Source of the DNA: Owenia fusiformis
Lineage: Eukaryota; Annelida; Polychaeta; Sabellida; Oweniidae
DNA length: 64,000 bases
Assembly: GCA_903813345.2 (NCBI GenBank)
Contig: CAIIXF020000011.1
Span: 16,413,754-16,477,753, forward strand
Direction of reading: 5' to 3'
Shown here: one piece after another, positions 33,292 to 47,200 of the stretch
How the letters are laid out: the number at the start of each line of letters is the position of its first letter
Position numbering within the stretch: the stretch's first letter is position 1
Notes under the pieces: generated by a model
Seen by the model: the letters and a program-made list of their open reading frames with translations, nothing else
What the model was told of the DNA's origin: nothing
Databases searched by the model: none
Program-made: the position numbers and the translations under genes

Positions 33292-35217
33292 TGCGTGTGA
33301 TACTCTATCCTCTCGTAAAATTACATGACTCGTATCAGGAGTGATAGCCTGCTGTAATTGGTCAGATCTACGCTGACGTCTTTCATACCATTTTCCCATC
33401 TCATTCGAGACAAGACTGTTGAAATATTTACGGTTGTCCTGTTGACCTTGGTACGCTGAATCGTTTGTCTCCCCCGAAGTGTTGGAGATGGTAATTGGTG
33501 AACTTTGGGAGCTGGACATACTAGGAGTCGTATAGATGGAGCTGTTTGTTGTATTATGGGCCTCGCTACTGCTGATGTCACAACCACGTGCTGGTGATGC
33601 GCGGAACAAACCTTGGGCGCCATATTTCTTGCTGCTGTATCCAGAATCTGGATTGCTCCCTGTGTCGGTTTTGGATCGGCTTGTACTGTTAAAGTTCCTA
33701 ATGTGTTGGAGAGTAGTGGGAGAGAGAGAATCATTTGGGGAGAGGTTATTGGGGGTGTTATAGCTGGGTCTGCGAATGACCTGTACATTAGGACTATAAG
33801 GCACAATGGGTCCTACCTCCTTTACTGGAGAGTTCAGAGATAAGTCCAAGTTTGGTGTTGATTTACTCAAGCTCTGAGCGTAGGTTTCATGGATGGTTGG
33901 CTCAGCAAGCTCTCTGTTTCGTTTATCCAAGTCAAACTGGCTGTGGTAGTCAACAGCCCTGGGAGGGAGATGGTCTGTGTCAAATGGTAAATCATGCTCC
34001 AATTCAAACCCCATCTGATTGGTGACTGGTTGCCTTTGAGGCACCCCCTGACCACGCTGAGTGGGTTGATCATGCACTCGAAGCTGCTCCCTCTCCGTTC
34101 GATTATCATGATATGTGTTTGGACGTGTCTGCCTGTATGAAGAGGGCTTATTATGAGGGGAGGGCATACTGGTACCTGCATTTCGGTTATCCAATTGCAT
34201 TGCTGGAATTGTTTGCTTTGTTGGTGTTCTAGGGATTCTTGAGTCCTGTTGGATTGGCTGAGCTTGTTGTTGTTGTGAGTATTGTCTGTCTCTGCCTAGT
34301 GAGTTACTCCTGTATGTACCCATATGATCATTTGATCGCATCTGATTTTCATAGTTTCTAATCTGGTTATTTTGATTACTATTAAATTGGTTTTCTTGTC
34401 TATTTATATGGACATCTTGTGTCCTGTATTGCTTGTTGTATTGATTGTTCTGTGGGGGAGGGGCATTGGCTTTCATGGGCGGAGCAAACTGGTTAGGGGT
34501 GGAGTTATTGCGGTATAGGTTGTTTACATTGAAGCCTGAACCCCCGTAACCTTGGTGATGTCCATTATGTAACAAAGGTTGATGAGGATGAATGTTGTTG
34601 TTATTTTGTTGTTGTTGTTGAATTCTCATCTCTTTAAATTGTCTAGCTATTGCACCTAATGGTGCATCATCACGCGCCCATTTCTTGTGTAGCTTATACT
34701 TATATTTTGATCCGCTAGCGGAAAGGCTTTCATCTGACCTTGACCTCACTAGTTTTCCTGGCATTGGAACATCGTCATTAGCATCTACTCCAGCGAAGCC
34801 ATCATGGAATGTTTCACTATGTGGGACATTAGTTGGATCGTAAAAGTCACACGTGTGATTGTGACCATTATTGTCTGTGCGGTTAAATCGCTGCTCTGCC
34901 CACGATTTCAAATCTGAGCTGATATGATTGGCTTGTTGTTCGATCATGCGGTGAGTATCTCGTTTTGTTTGCTTCACTTGTGTGTCAATATGACGCATAC
35001 ATTCACTCGATGTATTCTCTACACGCTCTTTAGTGAGTTTATCTATGGCGTACACCTGTTGAGCTGTTCTGCGCTCTAATTGGTCAATTCGGGTATCAAG
35101 TGTCTGATGCATAGCGTCAACGTGGTCGTACATATTGTGCTTACCAGATTCAATCTTCTGGTCTAGTTTCTTAAGGACTGGACCACAGTTACATATAGGT
35201 GCAAATCCCATGGGACC
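33280..35217 (-). CDS. ANKRD6: ANKRD6-like last exon: coiled coil, disordered tail, KWYERR block, stop
   Basis: The exon is 1938 bp, 645 codons plus TAG. The acceptor is TGTATTTTCAG at 35218-35228, so the in-frame ATG at 35229 lies in the intron and is not a start. The first residues are GPMGFAPICNCGPVLKKLDQ, where ICNCGP parallels the GCRCEP of vertebrate ANKRD6. A coiled coil follows over about residues 12-110 (KLTKERVENTSSECMRHI resembles KLMVERLSAERTECLNRL). Then comes about 480 residues of low complexity rich in Q, N, S and P with arginine-serine patches. A conserved block RKYFNSLVSNEMGKWYERRQ lies about 30 residues before the end. The C terminus is HATDV. A DSGYSS motif occurs at plus positions about 33621-33656. 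There is no frameshift in the exon. Confidence 0.92.
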   Translation of the reverse strand, partial: GPMGFAPICNCGPVLKKLDQKIESGKHNMYDHVDAMHQTLDTRIDQLERRTAQQVYAIDKLTKERVENTSSECMRHIDTQVKQTKRDTHRMIEQQANHISSDLKSWAEQRFNRTDNNGHNHTCDFYDPTNVPHSETFHDGFAGVDANDDVPMPGKLVRSRSDESLSASGSKYKYKLHKKWARDDAPLGAIARQFKEMRIQQQQQNNNNIHPHQPLLHNGHHQGYGGSGFNVNNLYRNNSTPNQFAPPMKANAPPPQNNQYNKQYRTQDVHINRQENQFNSNQNNQIRNYENQMRSNDHMGTYRSNSLGRDRQYSQQQQAQPIQQDSRIPRTPTKQTIPAMQLDNRNAGTSMPSPHNKPSSYRQTRPNTYHDNRTEREQLRVHDQPTQRGQGVPQRQPVTNQMGFELEHDLPFDTDHLPPRAVDYHSQFDLDKRNRELAEPTIHETYAQSLSKSTPNLDLSLNSPVKEVGPIVPYSPNVQVIRRPSYNTPNNLSPNDSLSPTTLQHIRNFNSTSRSKTDTGSNPDSGYSSKKYGAQGLFRASPARGCDISSSEAHNTTNSSIYTTPSMSSSQSSPITISNTSGETNDSAYQGQQDNRKYFNSLVSNEMGKWYERRQRRSDQLQQAITPDTSHVILREDRVSHATDV

Positions 35218-38200
35218 CTGAAAATACAAGACACCATATCACAATACTAGATAAATAAGATAGAAAACATGCTGATGTAGATTTGGATATCTGTACAAAT
35301 GACTAACAACTGACTATATAAAAATCTACTCTTAATGATTTTAACAAAGCAATGTTCAAAACTGATCTAAACATCCAATATCCCAATGGGTGAAGGGTAA
35401 TATCTAAACTGCAAACTGCATATTATACAGTTTATCTGATTCTTCAGTTTTTGTCTGTTGCTGCACTTAGTGTCCTATTATCAACATAATAGAGAGGTTC
35501 CACACAATGTTTTTAGCACAACGTACCGTGTATCTAAAATCTGTAACGCATTCACCAGATTTATGCATAGTAGTTCATTTAAAAGGAGGTGCACTTGCGG
35601 TTCCAATGTAGCTAAAACCTGTTGTGCAAAACCTCTCCTTTATCTTTATTCTAAATGTAAAACAAAATATTATATACCTGTTTAACATTGCCAGCCAAAT
35701 CTTTATAGTATGTACTTCCAGCACGTGGCACATATTTATTGAAGAAGCCAAACTGGTTGGCTGGGTTTTGTGTGTTTGTGCCCTTCAGGATTGACCTGGG
35801 GGGTAGTTGTGATCCACCCACCCCCTGGTGCACTCGCTTGGGGGGTGAGGGGGAGGGTGATCTCTGCTTTACGGGTAGAGGTTTCTTTGATGATTTGGAC
35901 TGAAATAAAGGAGATACGGTTAGTCAACATATCAGGGTGCCCTCCAATGTGTTGAAAACAGGTAAAAACAAGGTATTAACATGCAAAATGTCACCACCTA
36001 CCATTTGACACCAAATGCCTACTGCCTTCCACAAAAGAGTCAGAGACTATACCAATGGGATCACTTGTGGTGGTGAACATAATAGCTCAAATACTAGTAA
36101 TGATGTTAAAAAAGATACTTCCTCACTAGTTCGATTTTCAGTCAGTATGAAAACGTCATACCTTGATTATCCAAGATGGTTAGAGAAAATGTGGACAAAT
36201 ATTAATGACTTAAACAATTTATTAACCAATGAGTGTATAATATAACAATTTTTTTAAGTTCTGTAATTACTCATTTGCATCATTCAAAAAAAAATATTTA
36301 GCATGCTACCGAAACAATATGGTTTCATGACTCGACCTCCATCTTGCACCCAAAATGTTTCATTTTGCCATTGGTTAACTTTACTAACCTGTTTTGAAGA
36401 CTTCTTTTTCTTCTTCTTAGATTTACCGAAACAAAAAGTTGGTTTTCTTCCATCAGAACTGTCAGATTTGACAGCTTCAGCCTCATCTTCAGTTTGTGAA
36501 ACTCCGCCTCCTCTGGACCCATCAGTATCACTTGGGTACCTCAATTTATGACGCGACTTCTTACCGCCATCTCTTTTATCTCTTCCTCGTAATTTCTTGA
36601 AGGGTGTCGTGATTATCAGGAGGATTTCTGGGTAATCCTTTCTACGAGCCACATCTGAGGATGTTTCATTTTGCTGCAATAATACATCAGTTAAATAATT
36701 ATTAATCAATTAAAAAATATTATTACAGCTGATGTTATCATTCAGGGACTTGGAATTAATGGGTTTTTTCACTATCAGCAGAAGATTCAAGAGGAAGAGC
36801 TTGCTGGAAGTGTTTGATTTATATCCAAAAGTGTTTTACTTACAAAAATGTTCAACTTATAACTAGCTTTACCGACAGACATGTTGGTTATACTATCATG
36901 ATGCATACATAAAGTTTGTTAGCAATGGGTGAAGATTTGGGTACCTTATTACGAAGATTCAAGTTGATTTTAGCCTCGCAAAGAATCTTGGCTATTTTCT
37001 TGCGTTTTAGAGCAGCTGCTATGTGTAGGGCAGTATCATCATTCTGAAAAAGAAAGCAAAAATACTAATGATTAATATCATGCAAAAAACATAACCCATG
37101 GAAGTAAATGGAAAATGACTCTATGAGGTGCTGCCACCTTTAAATCAAAAAGTTAGAATTTTTTGTATTTCAAATCATGAGATGAACTTTGCATAAACGA
37201 CTGAATCAATAATAAGAGAACATGTTTCCTATAATCAATGTATGGCTATCAAAAATGAAAAAGTAATTAATAAAAATCCTTGTCACAATGGATTAGAGAA
37301 AACTATTCAAATGATTATTCAAAGGTGTGTATCCATTCACAATGTTGTTTGTTCTGGTTCAAGTTACAATATTCAACAGGATCAAATATCAATCCATAAA
37401 AATAGCTTTGTATTTTTCACATAGTAAACAGTTTTATACAACATGTATACCAGCCTCTCAATCTCCAAATAAAATTACAATGGCTGATTAAAAATTGCTA
37501 TTAGTGCGTAAAAATTTTGTTGGGCAATTGGCTTGTTTTTATTACCCAAACAATATACTGTACATATTTCTATCCAGTGACCGTCATTCCATAAAAGTAA
37601 GTTGATAAAACTGCAGGGTAATCACACAAAAAGCAAGGTTACATTGTGACATCACAATTATTTATCCATAATAAGGACAATTGATTTCTATAGTCACTCA
37701 AGCGTTACCATTTCCTCTAAAGAATCGGGAGAAAACTGGACAGACTGTATTCATTCAGTAATGAGTTAGCTATTTGCATAAACCGATTAGTTCCATATCA
37801 ATGAAATCTTTTTTGCAAATATTCTAATCAATTTTAATACCTAAACATAAAATATTTCCTAGTCAAGCCTTGTCTTTCTAGAAATGGATATGGATAATTT
37901 AAAGTATATCTTAACAATTATGATTGCTAGCTGAGACATTCAATTCATATGCCTATTTATTTTTTCTTTAGTCCCCTAATATCATGACAAGAAACATGAT
38001 GACTAACATGACATATTTCACACAGGCTCCTCAAAGGAGTAAGGATCCATGACAAGAACAGTAAAAGCTAATTAATACAAAATTATTTTGACATATTAAA
38101 TTGGAAAAATGCATGCTGGAGATCTTGAACTTGTTCAAATGATATTACATTCTATTCCCATATAAATGGGTTGTCCCTTGAAGTTAAGTAGGAAACAAAT

Positions 38201-41200
38201 CTAAAATCTGTTTCCATATTTGTTTTACTACTGAATGTCGGTCAATAAAGGCCAATCAAGGGCGTTACAATACCCGGGAATTTATCGGTTCGTCCAGTAC
38301 TTGTTTGTGATAGCGCCCTCTGTAGGTCACTGTGCTTATAGCCTACAGTAATACGGGGTAGGATATCGGGAATTCGGTCAGTTTCTATCCGTCGATTTCG
38401 CTATGAATTGAAGCAAGTGTGACCACTTTATCCACTTAAACAATTTGATAATTGATTAAATCTTTAAACAAAATCGATAAACACGTTATACACTTCCTAT
38501 CTCCTTAGAAATTAGCATGTATTTATGGATTGTGTTTTCGAACAAGGCTCGACCCACCCCAATAGGGAAATCCTTATGCTAATTAGTATGACGTCATATT
38601 TTCCTGGGGAATCCTAGATTTCAAGGCCTCAGTCTGTTATTGTGTCAAATGTAAACGCTCTTGGGACGCTCTTTTGCAGACAGAAAATTGACAGATTAGC
38701 TTTTAACTTTCAGCTTTGATGTTTAAATATTCTGTATTTCTACCGGACTTCTTGCTGAATATCATATAATGTTATAACTTCATTGCCTGATTGATCATTC
38801 TGAAATTTTGATTGTGATTCATGATTGATTGGCAAGAAAAATAATTCCTATTGTTTTCCAGCGAAGTCAAAATGTTACAGCATGAGTTATAATGTCGAGT
38901 TTGCATCATGTTAAATTCTGCTAGTGATTAGAAGTCCATGCACAAGCATACACATAAGAGACAAACACACCCAGGCTCCAGGCCGTGGATGGAAATATAA
39001 AACTATTTAAGGCACAAACTGGTATTAATAGACCGATATGTAGTGTCTGCCATGTATTGAAGGTAAACCAATCTGTATTATTAATGTTTCTTCTATCAAT
39101 ACATGGGTTGTGCAATAGAAAAGCAATGGCACAATCAAAAATGTGCATATCAATCGTGAATATCTCTCGGTTCAAAGCTTATTTCCAACAGAATCGTGTC
39201 AAAATATGTGTCTGAGTAACAGTTATACATTATAAGATCGCAAACTCTTACCAATTATCAGCCGAATGGCTCATTTTCAACGAAATGTCCTTAAGACAAC
39301 AGCCCTGGGTCGCGCCTGAGACCAAAAACTACTTCAAATAGCCCTCCCCTAATTATATTGGATAATCACATTTATGCGTGCGCGCGCAGCTCATCCAATG
39401 AACGAAACGCCACTTCCCGCTGAAATCACCGGGTATTGATCTTTCCCTTGGGCCAATGGGGCATGGTGGGACCTCTATAGACTTAACAAAGTCTATAAAG
39501 TCCCATGTGACTTTGTGGGACCCGCATGGGTAAGTGAGATTTTTCCCCCTTGGTGTATGTTACATGGGCTTAGGGTGATTTTCACTAAAGACATGTAAAA
39601 TACCAACTTTCCCAAAAATTCATTTATAGCTTTGTTCTTCAAATTATGTACAAGCTAATGTCAGTTTTCAAAGTTGTCTATATTTGGAATTTGTTTTATA
39701 GTTGATTTGCATATTGTCCCCACTAATATCTCCCAATAAAATAATATTAATAATATTTTTAAAAAAAACAGCTCCCTTGGTCCTCTCCTAAACCCACATT
39801 TGTCAGTACTTGAAACCAAACATACATATTCAAAATTTTACAATTAAAATTGTAACCAGGGGCACTATCTAAATATCCATAATCTGTGTATTCTATAATG
39901 TCTATGACACATGATTAAGCTAATTCTGAATGACTCTTCTGATGATTGATGATGACAACAAAATACCAGGAACATTAAATGATACTCACTGACACAAGGA
40001 TGTTTGTAGTTTAATTACTTTTCAATATTTCTGCACTAATCTAATTTATAGCAGCTGGGCCCAGAAATAAACTTCCAGTCTCCAACAACTTTGATCCATT
40101 TATATTAATAATACAAAGCAGTTACGATTTACTTGAGAAATTTTGAAATTGGTGGGTAAAATAAGAAGTGACAGTAATAGAAATACAGTAAAATCTGTCT
40201 TATACGAACACTACTTGGACTGGCCAAAAGTGTTCAGATTAGCAGGTGTTCACATTTCAAGTTTTCTTCATATGTGAATCAATGGAAGATAACACAATTG
40301 TGCCCAATAAAAAAGTGTTCACAGAGAGAGATGTTCATATAAGAGAGGTGTTCGGATATTCCTATAGTACAAATAAGCATAAATGAGTGAATCTTTACTG
40401 AGTGAGTGAATCTTTACTGAAACTGTGAGTAGTAGAGAAACTTAGAATTTCAAACCAAGATGTTGTAATTGTGAATATTCTCATAGGACCTCCCTAAGTT
40501 AATAGTGATACAAAGCTAAATTAAATCAGACTTTGCCAAGATTAACCCTCTGAACTCCATTTCTACTGTTGAAGTAATCCTAATCAAATTGCCTCCTGAG
40601 AGAATGATTCAGCAGTAGATGTTATTGGGAATAAAACAAACAAACACACAAACAAACAATCAAGAAAGCATCAAACAAGAGAGAAAAATCCAACCAACTT
40701 ACTAACAAAGAAAAATAACAAGCAAATAGAGAATTGGGCTCATTTGCTAATCTATATCAATGACATGTGCTTATGTATACATTAATTGTAAATTGTACAC
40801 TTCTAGCTTATTTTGAAAAACAATAATTTGTATCTGCATTTAAATATGGCCAATAGAGATATACAATACAATACCAGCAAACAAAAAAGCAAAAATAAAA
40901 AATATTCTGGCAACAATTCATACGAGACACTCTGGAGAACATCAGAGGTGACATTGACATCAACAATATTTTTGATTTACTTGAATAATTACTGTATCTA
41001 ATTAATAGGTGAACTCGGATCACTACTTCTGTGCATACATAAGAGCAACATAACTTGGATTCAATTATCAGGATTTTTATACCAATTCGGTACATTTCTC
41101 TCTATATAAGGCATCAATTGTGAAGTTTTCTGGCATTTCTATACAGCTGGGAGAGCCGACTTCAAGATCTTTTACTTTATTCCTTGCAATTTCACTGTTA

Positions 41201-44200
41201 TCACTATATTTTGCACCTTTTAACATAAGTACTGTTAAATGTTATGCATAGGCACCACAACAAATAAACCCCCATTTGGTCTTTGATGAACCTCAGTTTG
41301 CGTTTTCTGACCTGATTGAATGAGAGAATCTGAAAATTCTCACATTTATAATCTGGAAATCAAAAAAGCAATACAGTAGAACCTGTATATCTGAACACCT
41401 GGCTAATCGGAACACCTCCCAATCTGAACACTTTTTTTCGGTCCCATTTTTTCCTCCCATTGACTCCCATGTTAAAAATAACTTGAAATGTGAACACCTC
41501 TCAATTTGAACATTGAACAGTCATATTTGAAAAATTAACCTGTCTAATCTGAACATTTTTCATAAAATTTCACATGTTTCATACAAAATTGCTCAAATGT
41601 TGTTATGATATCAAAACTTTGGGAAAAAAAAACTTGAATGGTCTTGCTTATAATAGGGCTTACCAGCATGACTAGATTCATTTGCATCTAATTTTCAAAT
41701 TTTTGAAATGCCATAAAGCTATGTAGTCGAATGAACTATAAATATGTACCCAGAATGTGTTCACATTTCTTCAGAATCCAGAATCTCGCGAATGCAAAAC
41801 GTCACACTCTGAACACCTCCTAATCTGATTGCTTTAAGCCGGTCCCAATGGCGTTCGGATTAGACAGGTTTTACTGTACATGTTATGTCCTATAAGGACA
41901 AATCACATTATGCTTTGTTCAGTTATAAGTTCACTTTTGAGTAATTCTGGTGAATTGGTTTTCTGTAGGATCATTGTATAGTTGTCAATCTAAATCAACT
42001 GATTGTTTACTTCGTTAAGCAAATTGCTAGAAAAATGAGAGTGATTTCGATAAAAATCAATATCCACATTGTTGATACTTCTAAGATCTATATTAAGTTC
42101 AGAACTTAGAAAGTGAGATCTTGTATCTAGATTTTGGATTAGGTGCTACAGTCTGCTCTTTATTTTATAGTTTGCAGCAAAGAGGTGGCGCATTTGTATG
42201 AAGTGTGTTCATTGGGGAAGAATTGGAAAATAATATTTTACTTAGTACAGATATTTCAGACATATTTATAAATTATCTTTTGTGTGATCAATGTATATTG
42301 ACATTTTTTGTCTAATTCTTTTTTCTGGATGTAAACCAATAAAGCACATTTTATGTTGAACTCAATGATTTTACCCATCAATATTTTTCTGAAGTTGTTA
42401 TTAATATGTCAAATTAAGACTTAACATTGCTAAGCAGCAATTAATGAATTATGACTAATGCTATATCATGACAGTCCCATGCCTTAAGTGTATCATTACA
42501 TTTCCCTTTAACATCCCAATGAAGTCCTAATTATAACCCATACCTACAGCACCCTTTAATTAATTTATATCACCCATTATCCAAGTACTACAGCATTCCC
42601 TTTATCTTGATTGTGTTTTATGTGTTTACTGAAATGTTGGAGTGTAATATTATTTGTTCAGCTCATGCTTGTCATGACATCAAAGGAATATGGTATTTCT
42701 AGGTACTCAAAGCTGAGCTAATCTACAGAACAATATAATGCTAGTAAAAATAGGACTGAAGTTGAATTATTTCCATCTGAAATAGAATCTGATTTCTTTT
42801 CCACCTTGCTGTTACCCAAAACAAAATGGAACATAATTGCCAATTTTGAATTGTTGTCTAAGATGTAACTTATTTTTGGTATCATAACTGATCATTTACT
42901 TCCTTAATCATAATTCATAATTTCAGTATCACGGACCCCAGTCTAATGCATTGCCACAGAAATTCAAGCCTAATTTGCTAAATGACTGATGGAATAAATA
43001 GAGGGCTCAACTCATCCTTCTTCAAACTTGTAAAATACCCTTGCAGCAAGGATGGCTCATCTCATATTGAAACATTTCTTGAGAATACATCTTTGACTTT
43101 CAAGGTGATTATAACAAGCTCAAGTTGGAGCAACTGGAACCTTGTGAATAAAGATCTCAGAATGTGCATTAGACTGTGTTTGTCCTATTCAGAAAGTAGT
43201 AGTTAAAACAAGCCTTTTGAATCACAGGGTAGACCATCATCTCTCTAGCAATGAAATGGTAACCTGGCTTCAGTTCATAGACAGACAAACATTCCTTAAG
43301 AATGTCTTTGGAATCATGTTTCAAAGTGATACTCTACTATACTCCTCCATACAAGGCTAATTCCTTTGTTCCCTATGCCAATAACTTCATGATAATGTGT
43401 CTCATAATCCTGCAATATATCTGCTCAAACCATTAGGCATTCCCTGGGGAAAGCAAATGCATATTTATAAGTAATAACAAACCCATAAGACAGGCTTCTT
43501 AACAAGCAAAGGAAATATGAAAAATACCTTGAGTAATTTGAAATTCATCCATCGATTGGGTCGTAAAATAAAATATTGTCTGGAGGTTTCTTGATATTCT
43601 CGGCACAAAAAGCAATACCAATATGTTAGTGGGGAATTAAGATATTTTGCCTTGGACTGCAAGCATTTGGGGGATTTCTTTCTTTTATAGAATGGCTAGT
43701 TGATATAGAGAATATGTTTGTTAAATTGTCCATAACTGAATTGTCTTTTCTGACTTAAAGCTTGTAAGATATTTCCATATGCCTAAGATCATAATGCATT
43801 TTGTTCTTAGACATGGCATAAACAAGAAAATGCAGCAAACTCCTCCAGTCGAGGTCTCCAAGTCAAAAAAATGCCTGACCCTCTTATCTGTTGATTATCC
43901 TGTTTATAACTGATTCAAGAGCGTTGCACTGAACGAACCTATATGCCAATTTGTTATTTGTTTAGTTGTTGGTTGGGTAACATGTTTATGACGTCACAAA
44001 TGATGCGAAGAATCTTTAAACCAATCAGTGAAGTCTATTTAATTGTTTGTTTAGTTGTTGATGCGGCAATACGTGTCTGACGTCACAGGTGATTGCATCA
44101 TATTCCAGTCACGCCATTTTACGACATTGCATAATTTTAGCTGATTTTGGCTTCATTTCACTTTATTTGAAAGACTTTTAAAAATATAATAATGAGTCAG

Positions 44201-47200
44201 TATTTTTTCTAATAAATATTAATATTTGAATTTGAGGTCAAAGTTCGAAAATTTGATCAACTGATTGAAATCACATTTTAAAGAGGTGAAGAAGTGAATA
44301 ATTACAGGAGCAAACGTGATCAATGGTTTGAGGTCTCCCGCAAAGTAGTCGCTACGCTCCTACTTTGCGCTGCCTTCGGCAGAGGAGACCTCGAAAAAAT
44401 GGAAGGTATTGGATATGCGTTTTATACCATCAATTTGAAAAAATAATAAAATGCATGTTTATATTTTCATGAAATTTATATTGAATATGATTTTCTTGGG
44501 CAAGAATTTTTTTCATTATCAATCATATTCCCCAGGGTATAATATCATGTTAAAATACTAGGTATACTAATCAAGGTCAAACAAGCAACATTATTCAGAA
44601 TATTCTGCCAATAAGCCACTCACTATTGTCAAAGAGAAAAAGTTCCAATCTTGTCTCACAAGAAGTGTGTATTCAGTGTTTCATGTTCTGCTCAATTGTT
44701 CAGCAATCTAGCAAGACAATTTGCTACAGATCTAGACTTTGTAATTTTCTCTTATGTTCAATTATTGATAGATAATCCGTATTTTACGAGTTCATATCTC
44801 CGCAATGACTCACTGGAAATTGTTTTAAGTTTAAACAAGGAAGAACTGAGAAGATAAGTCAGGTTTAATTTCACCCTCTGTTGAATCGGGGGACACCTAA
44901 TCAATAGTTTATTAAAACACTGTGTTTTTATTGATGGCAATTGTCTTCTTAATCCAGTTCTCAAGTTTTAAATTAAAGAAGGTACATTTGTAGATAAAAT
45001 GGCACTAACATGACAAAATATCACCACCTAGTTTCAATCACAAAAATGTAACGATGGTGACATCATGATGTCTCAGAAATTCTTGATACCTATAGCACTA
45101 TAGAAGAACAATGTCATGTTAATATGAGACAACTTCACTTTGAAGAGTGATCACAATCATTTCATACTCTACATTGCTGAATGAATAACTCTTTACTAGC
45201 CATGGCCAGGCCAATCAGAGCATGTCATGAGTGACCTAAGACTTTATTCATTTTAATTAATTAAAGATACAGTGAAACCTGTAATGTGGAATACCTCTAG
45301 AAGTAGAACACCTCTGTTAGTAGAACACTTTTCAGAGTCCCAAGACAAACTGAGTTTATGTTAAATGAACCTCCCAATGAAACTCCCAAGTGAAACACTT
45401 TTAGAGGTACCAAAGTTGTTCCACTTTCACAGATTTGTGGTGATATTGATAGGGTGAATGCCAAAATATAGAAATAAAGTAATCAGACCATGTCAGAGCC
45501 TAATAGTCAGTGCACTTTCCAAATATCTCAGGGTAAGAGACAGGTCTAGAAATAATTACAGGGGACATTTATAAGTAAAGGATTAGTGGTTGAAGCAATG
45601 AGTAAGTGACTAATGCAGTAACAATTACAACTTTAATTGTCATGTTGGTCTCTTCACACTTCCAATGCCCTTCAGGGAATAACTGTAATTTCATAATCTT
45701 AATCAAGGGGGAATTCCAGGATTTTATCTCTCTGTCAGAATTATGCATAACTTCAGTGTATCAGTTACGATTCTTATTAAAGGATTCATACAAGTATGAC
45801 GAAATGTCATTACAGGGGTATCACTAGAATTTCTCAAAAAATATTTCTAAAATGTACAAGAATCTTACAGAACATCAAAACATGTTTGTTTTTAATTTCC
45901 ACTTGATATTATAATGGATTCTGATCTGGCTTTTAATTACACTGGAGTTATTTCATGAGCTCCAGAACGAGTCCTTTTAATCATTCAAGACCATGTTCAT
46001 CTTAACATTAATACATTTGTTGAAAGCATACATGTAGTCCTGCAAAATACATCTCATTCAAAACATTTACTGTACAGATGCAAGTTTTTCCAATTACTCA
46101 AAATATAACGATTAAACTAGGGAGAGATTTGCCATAAGTACATATAATCCCTTTCAAAAAGCTATCATTGATTTCCCAAAGATCTATCAAGATGATATAA
46201 TCCTTTCATTTCTTGATCTTCCAGCTGCAGGCATCAGGAACAGGCCTACTAGGAAAGTATCAACATTTGCTATTATTCCATAATAACATAAAGAGAAAGG
46301 GGAGGTAATTTCACAATACGAAAAGAATAAAATTGTAGAATACTAGTACCACAAATGAACTTAATAAAAATTTGGCATTTGTTGTGTGATCTAAAGCAAA
46401 ATGATGTAAATAGGGTAAATCGGGTGAATTTAGAATGGAGAAACTGGCTATAGGGTTAAATTGGAATGATATCAATCCCACGTAAAAGAGGATATAGAAT
46501 GCTAAAAACACACTGCACTGTGATACTGTACTTCACAGTTTGATGAAAAATCACTCATCCCCAAAAAATTCTTTGAATGATCTTAATCGATCTATAAACC
46601 ATACATCGTTAAAAAGGATTCATCTTCCAATATCTCAAGATCCAAGATGATGTAGTACTCTCAATTAGGTAGTATTTACAAATTAAAAATTTTTTTGGGT
46701 TAACATAAGTGAAATAAACAAGCCTGAGGCTGTTAAGTTGACACTTACAGTATATTGTAGTAGCAACTAAGAATTAGGTGTCTGAAGAAACTATTGATTC
46801 AAGAAAATTGATGTTCCTATCATGAGTCCATATACCTCCTGCTCATTTTACATCTTTCTCTTGCAAATCCCTTCAGTTGTTATAGCAACAGTGGAAGTAA
46901 ATTTCTAGTTGTCATGGCAACATTAAATCTGATTATTCTCATCTTGAAGGATTGTATTGTTACATGCCAGAGATCACATTTACTTCTTTAATTATCTGAC
47001 AATGCTGACAGCCATTTCTTTGAAATATCCAAAGTATCTTTTTTAATTAAATGCAGCAATGTTTCCCTTGAAAGGTTGAACCTTTAAATCATTGCAGACT
47101 CTATGTCATGATGCCTTGCCAAGGTACCCTGGTTCTGCATCAGTTAGCCATACTAGCCTCTTAATAAAACAGAGATAGACTTGTCATGCTGATGAAATCC

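Noticed and set aside
33321-33843. Frames of 75-161 codons overlapping the last exon of the ANKRD6-like gene
   Set aside because: Shadows of the coding exon in other frames.
35218-35229. ATG at 35229 as start of a 649-codon gene
   Set aside because: It lies in intron sequence; the TTTTCAG acceptor at 35218 and the conserved upstream exon ending in VKQ show the frame is an internal exon.
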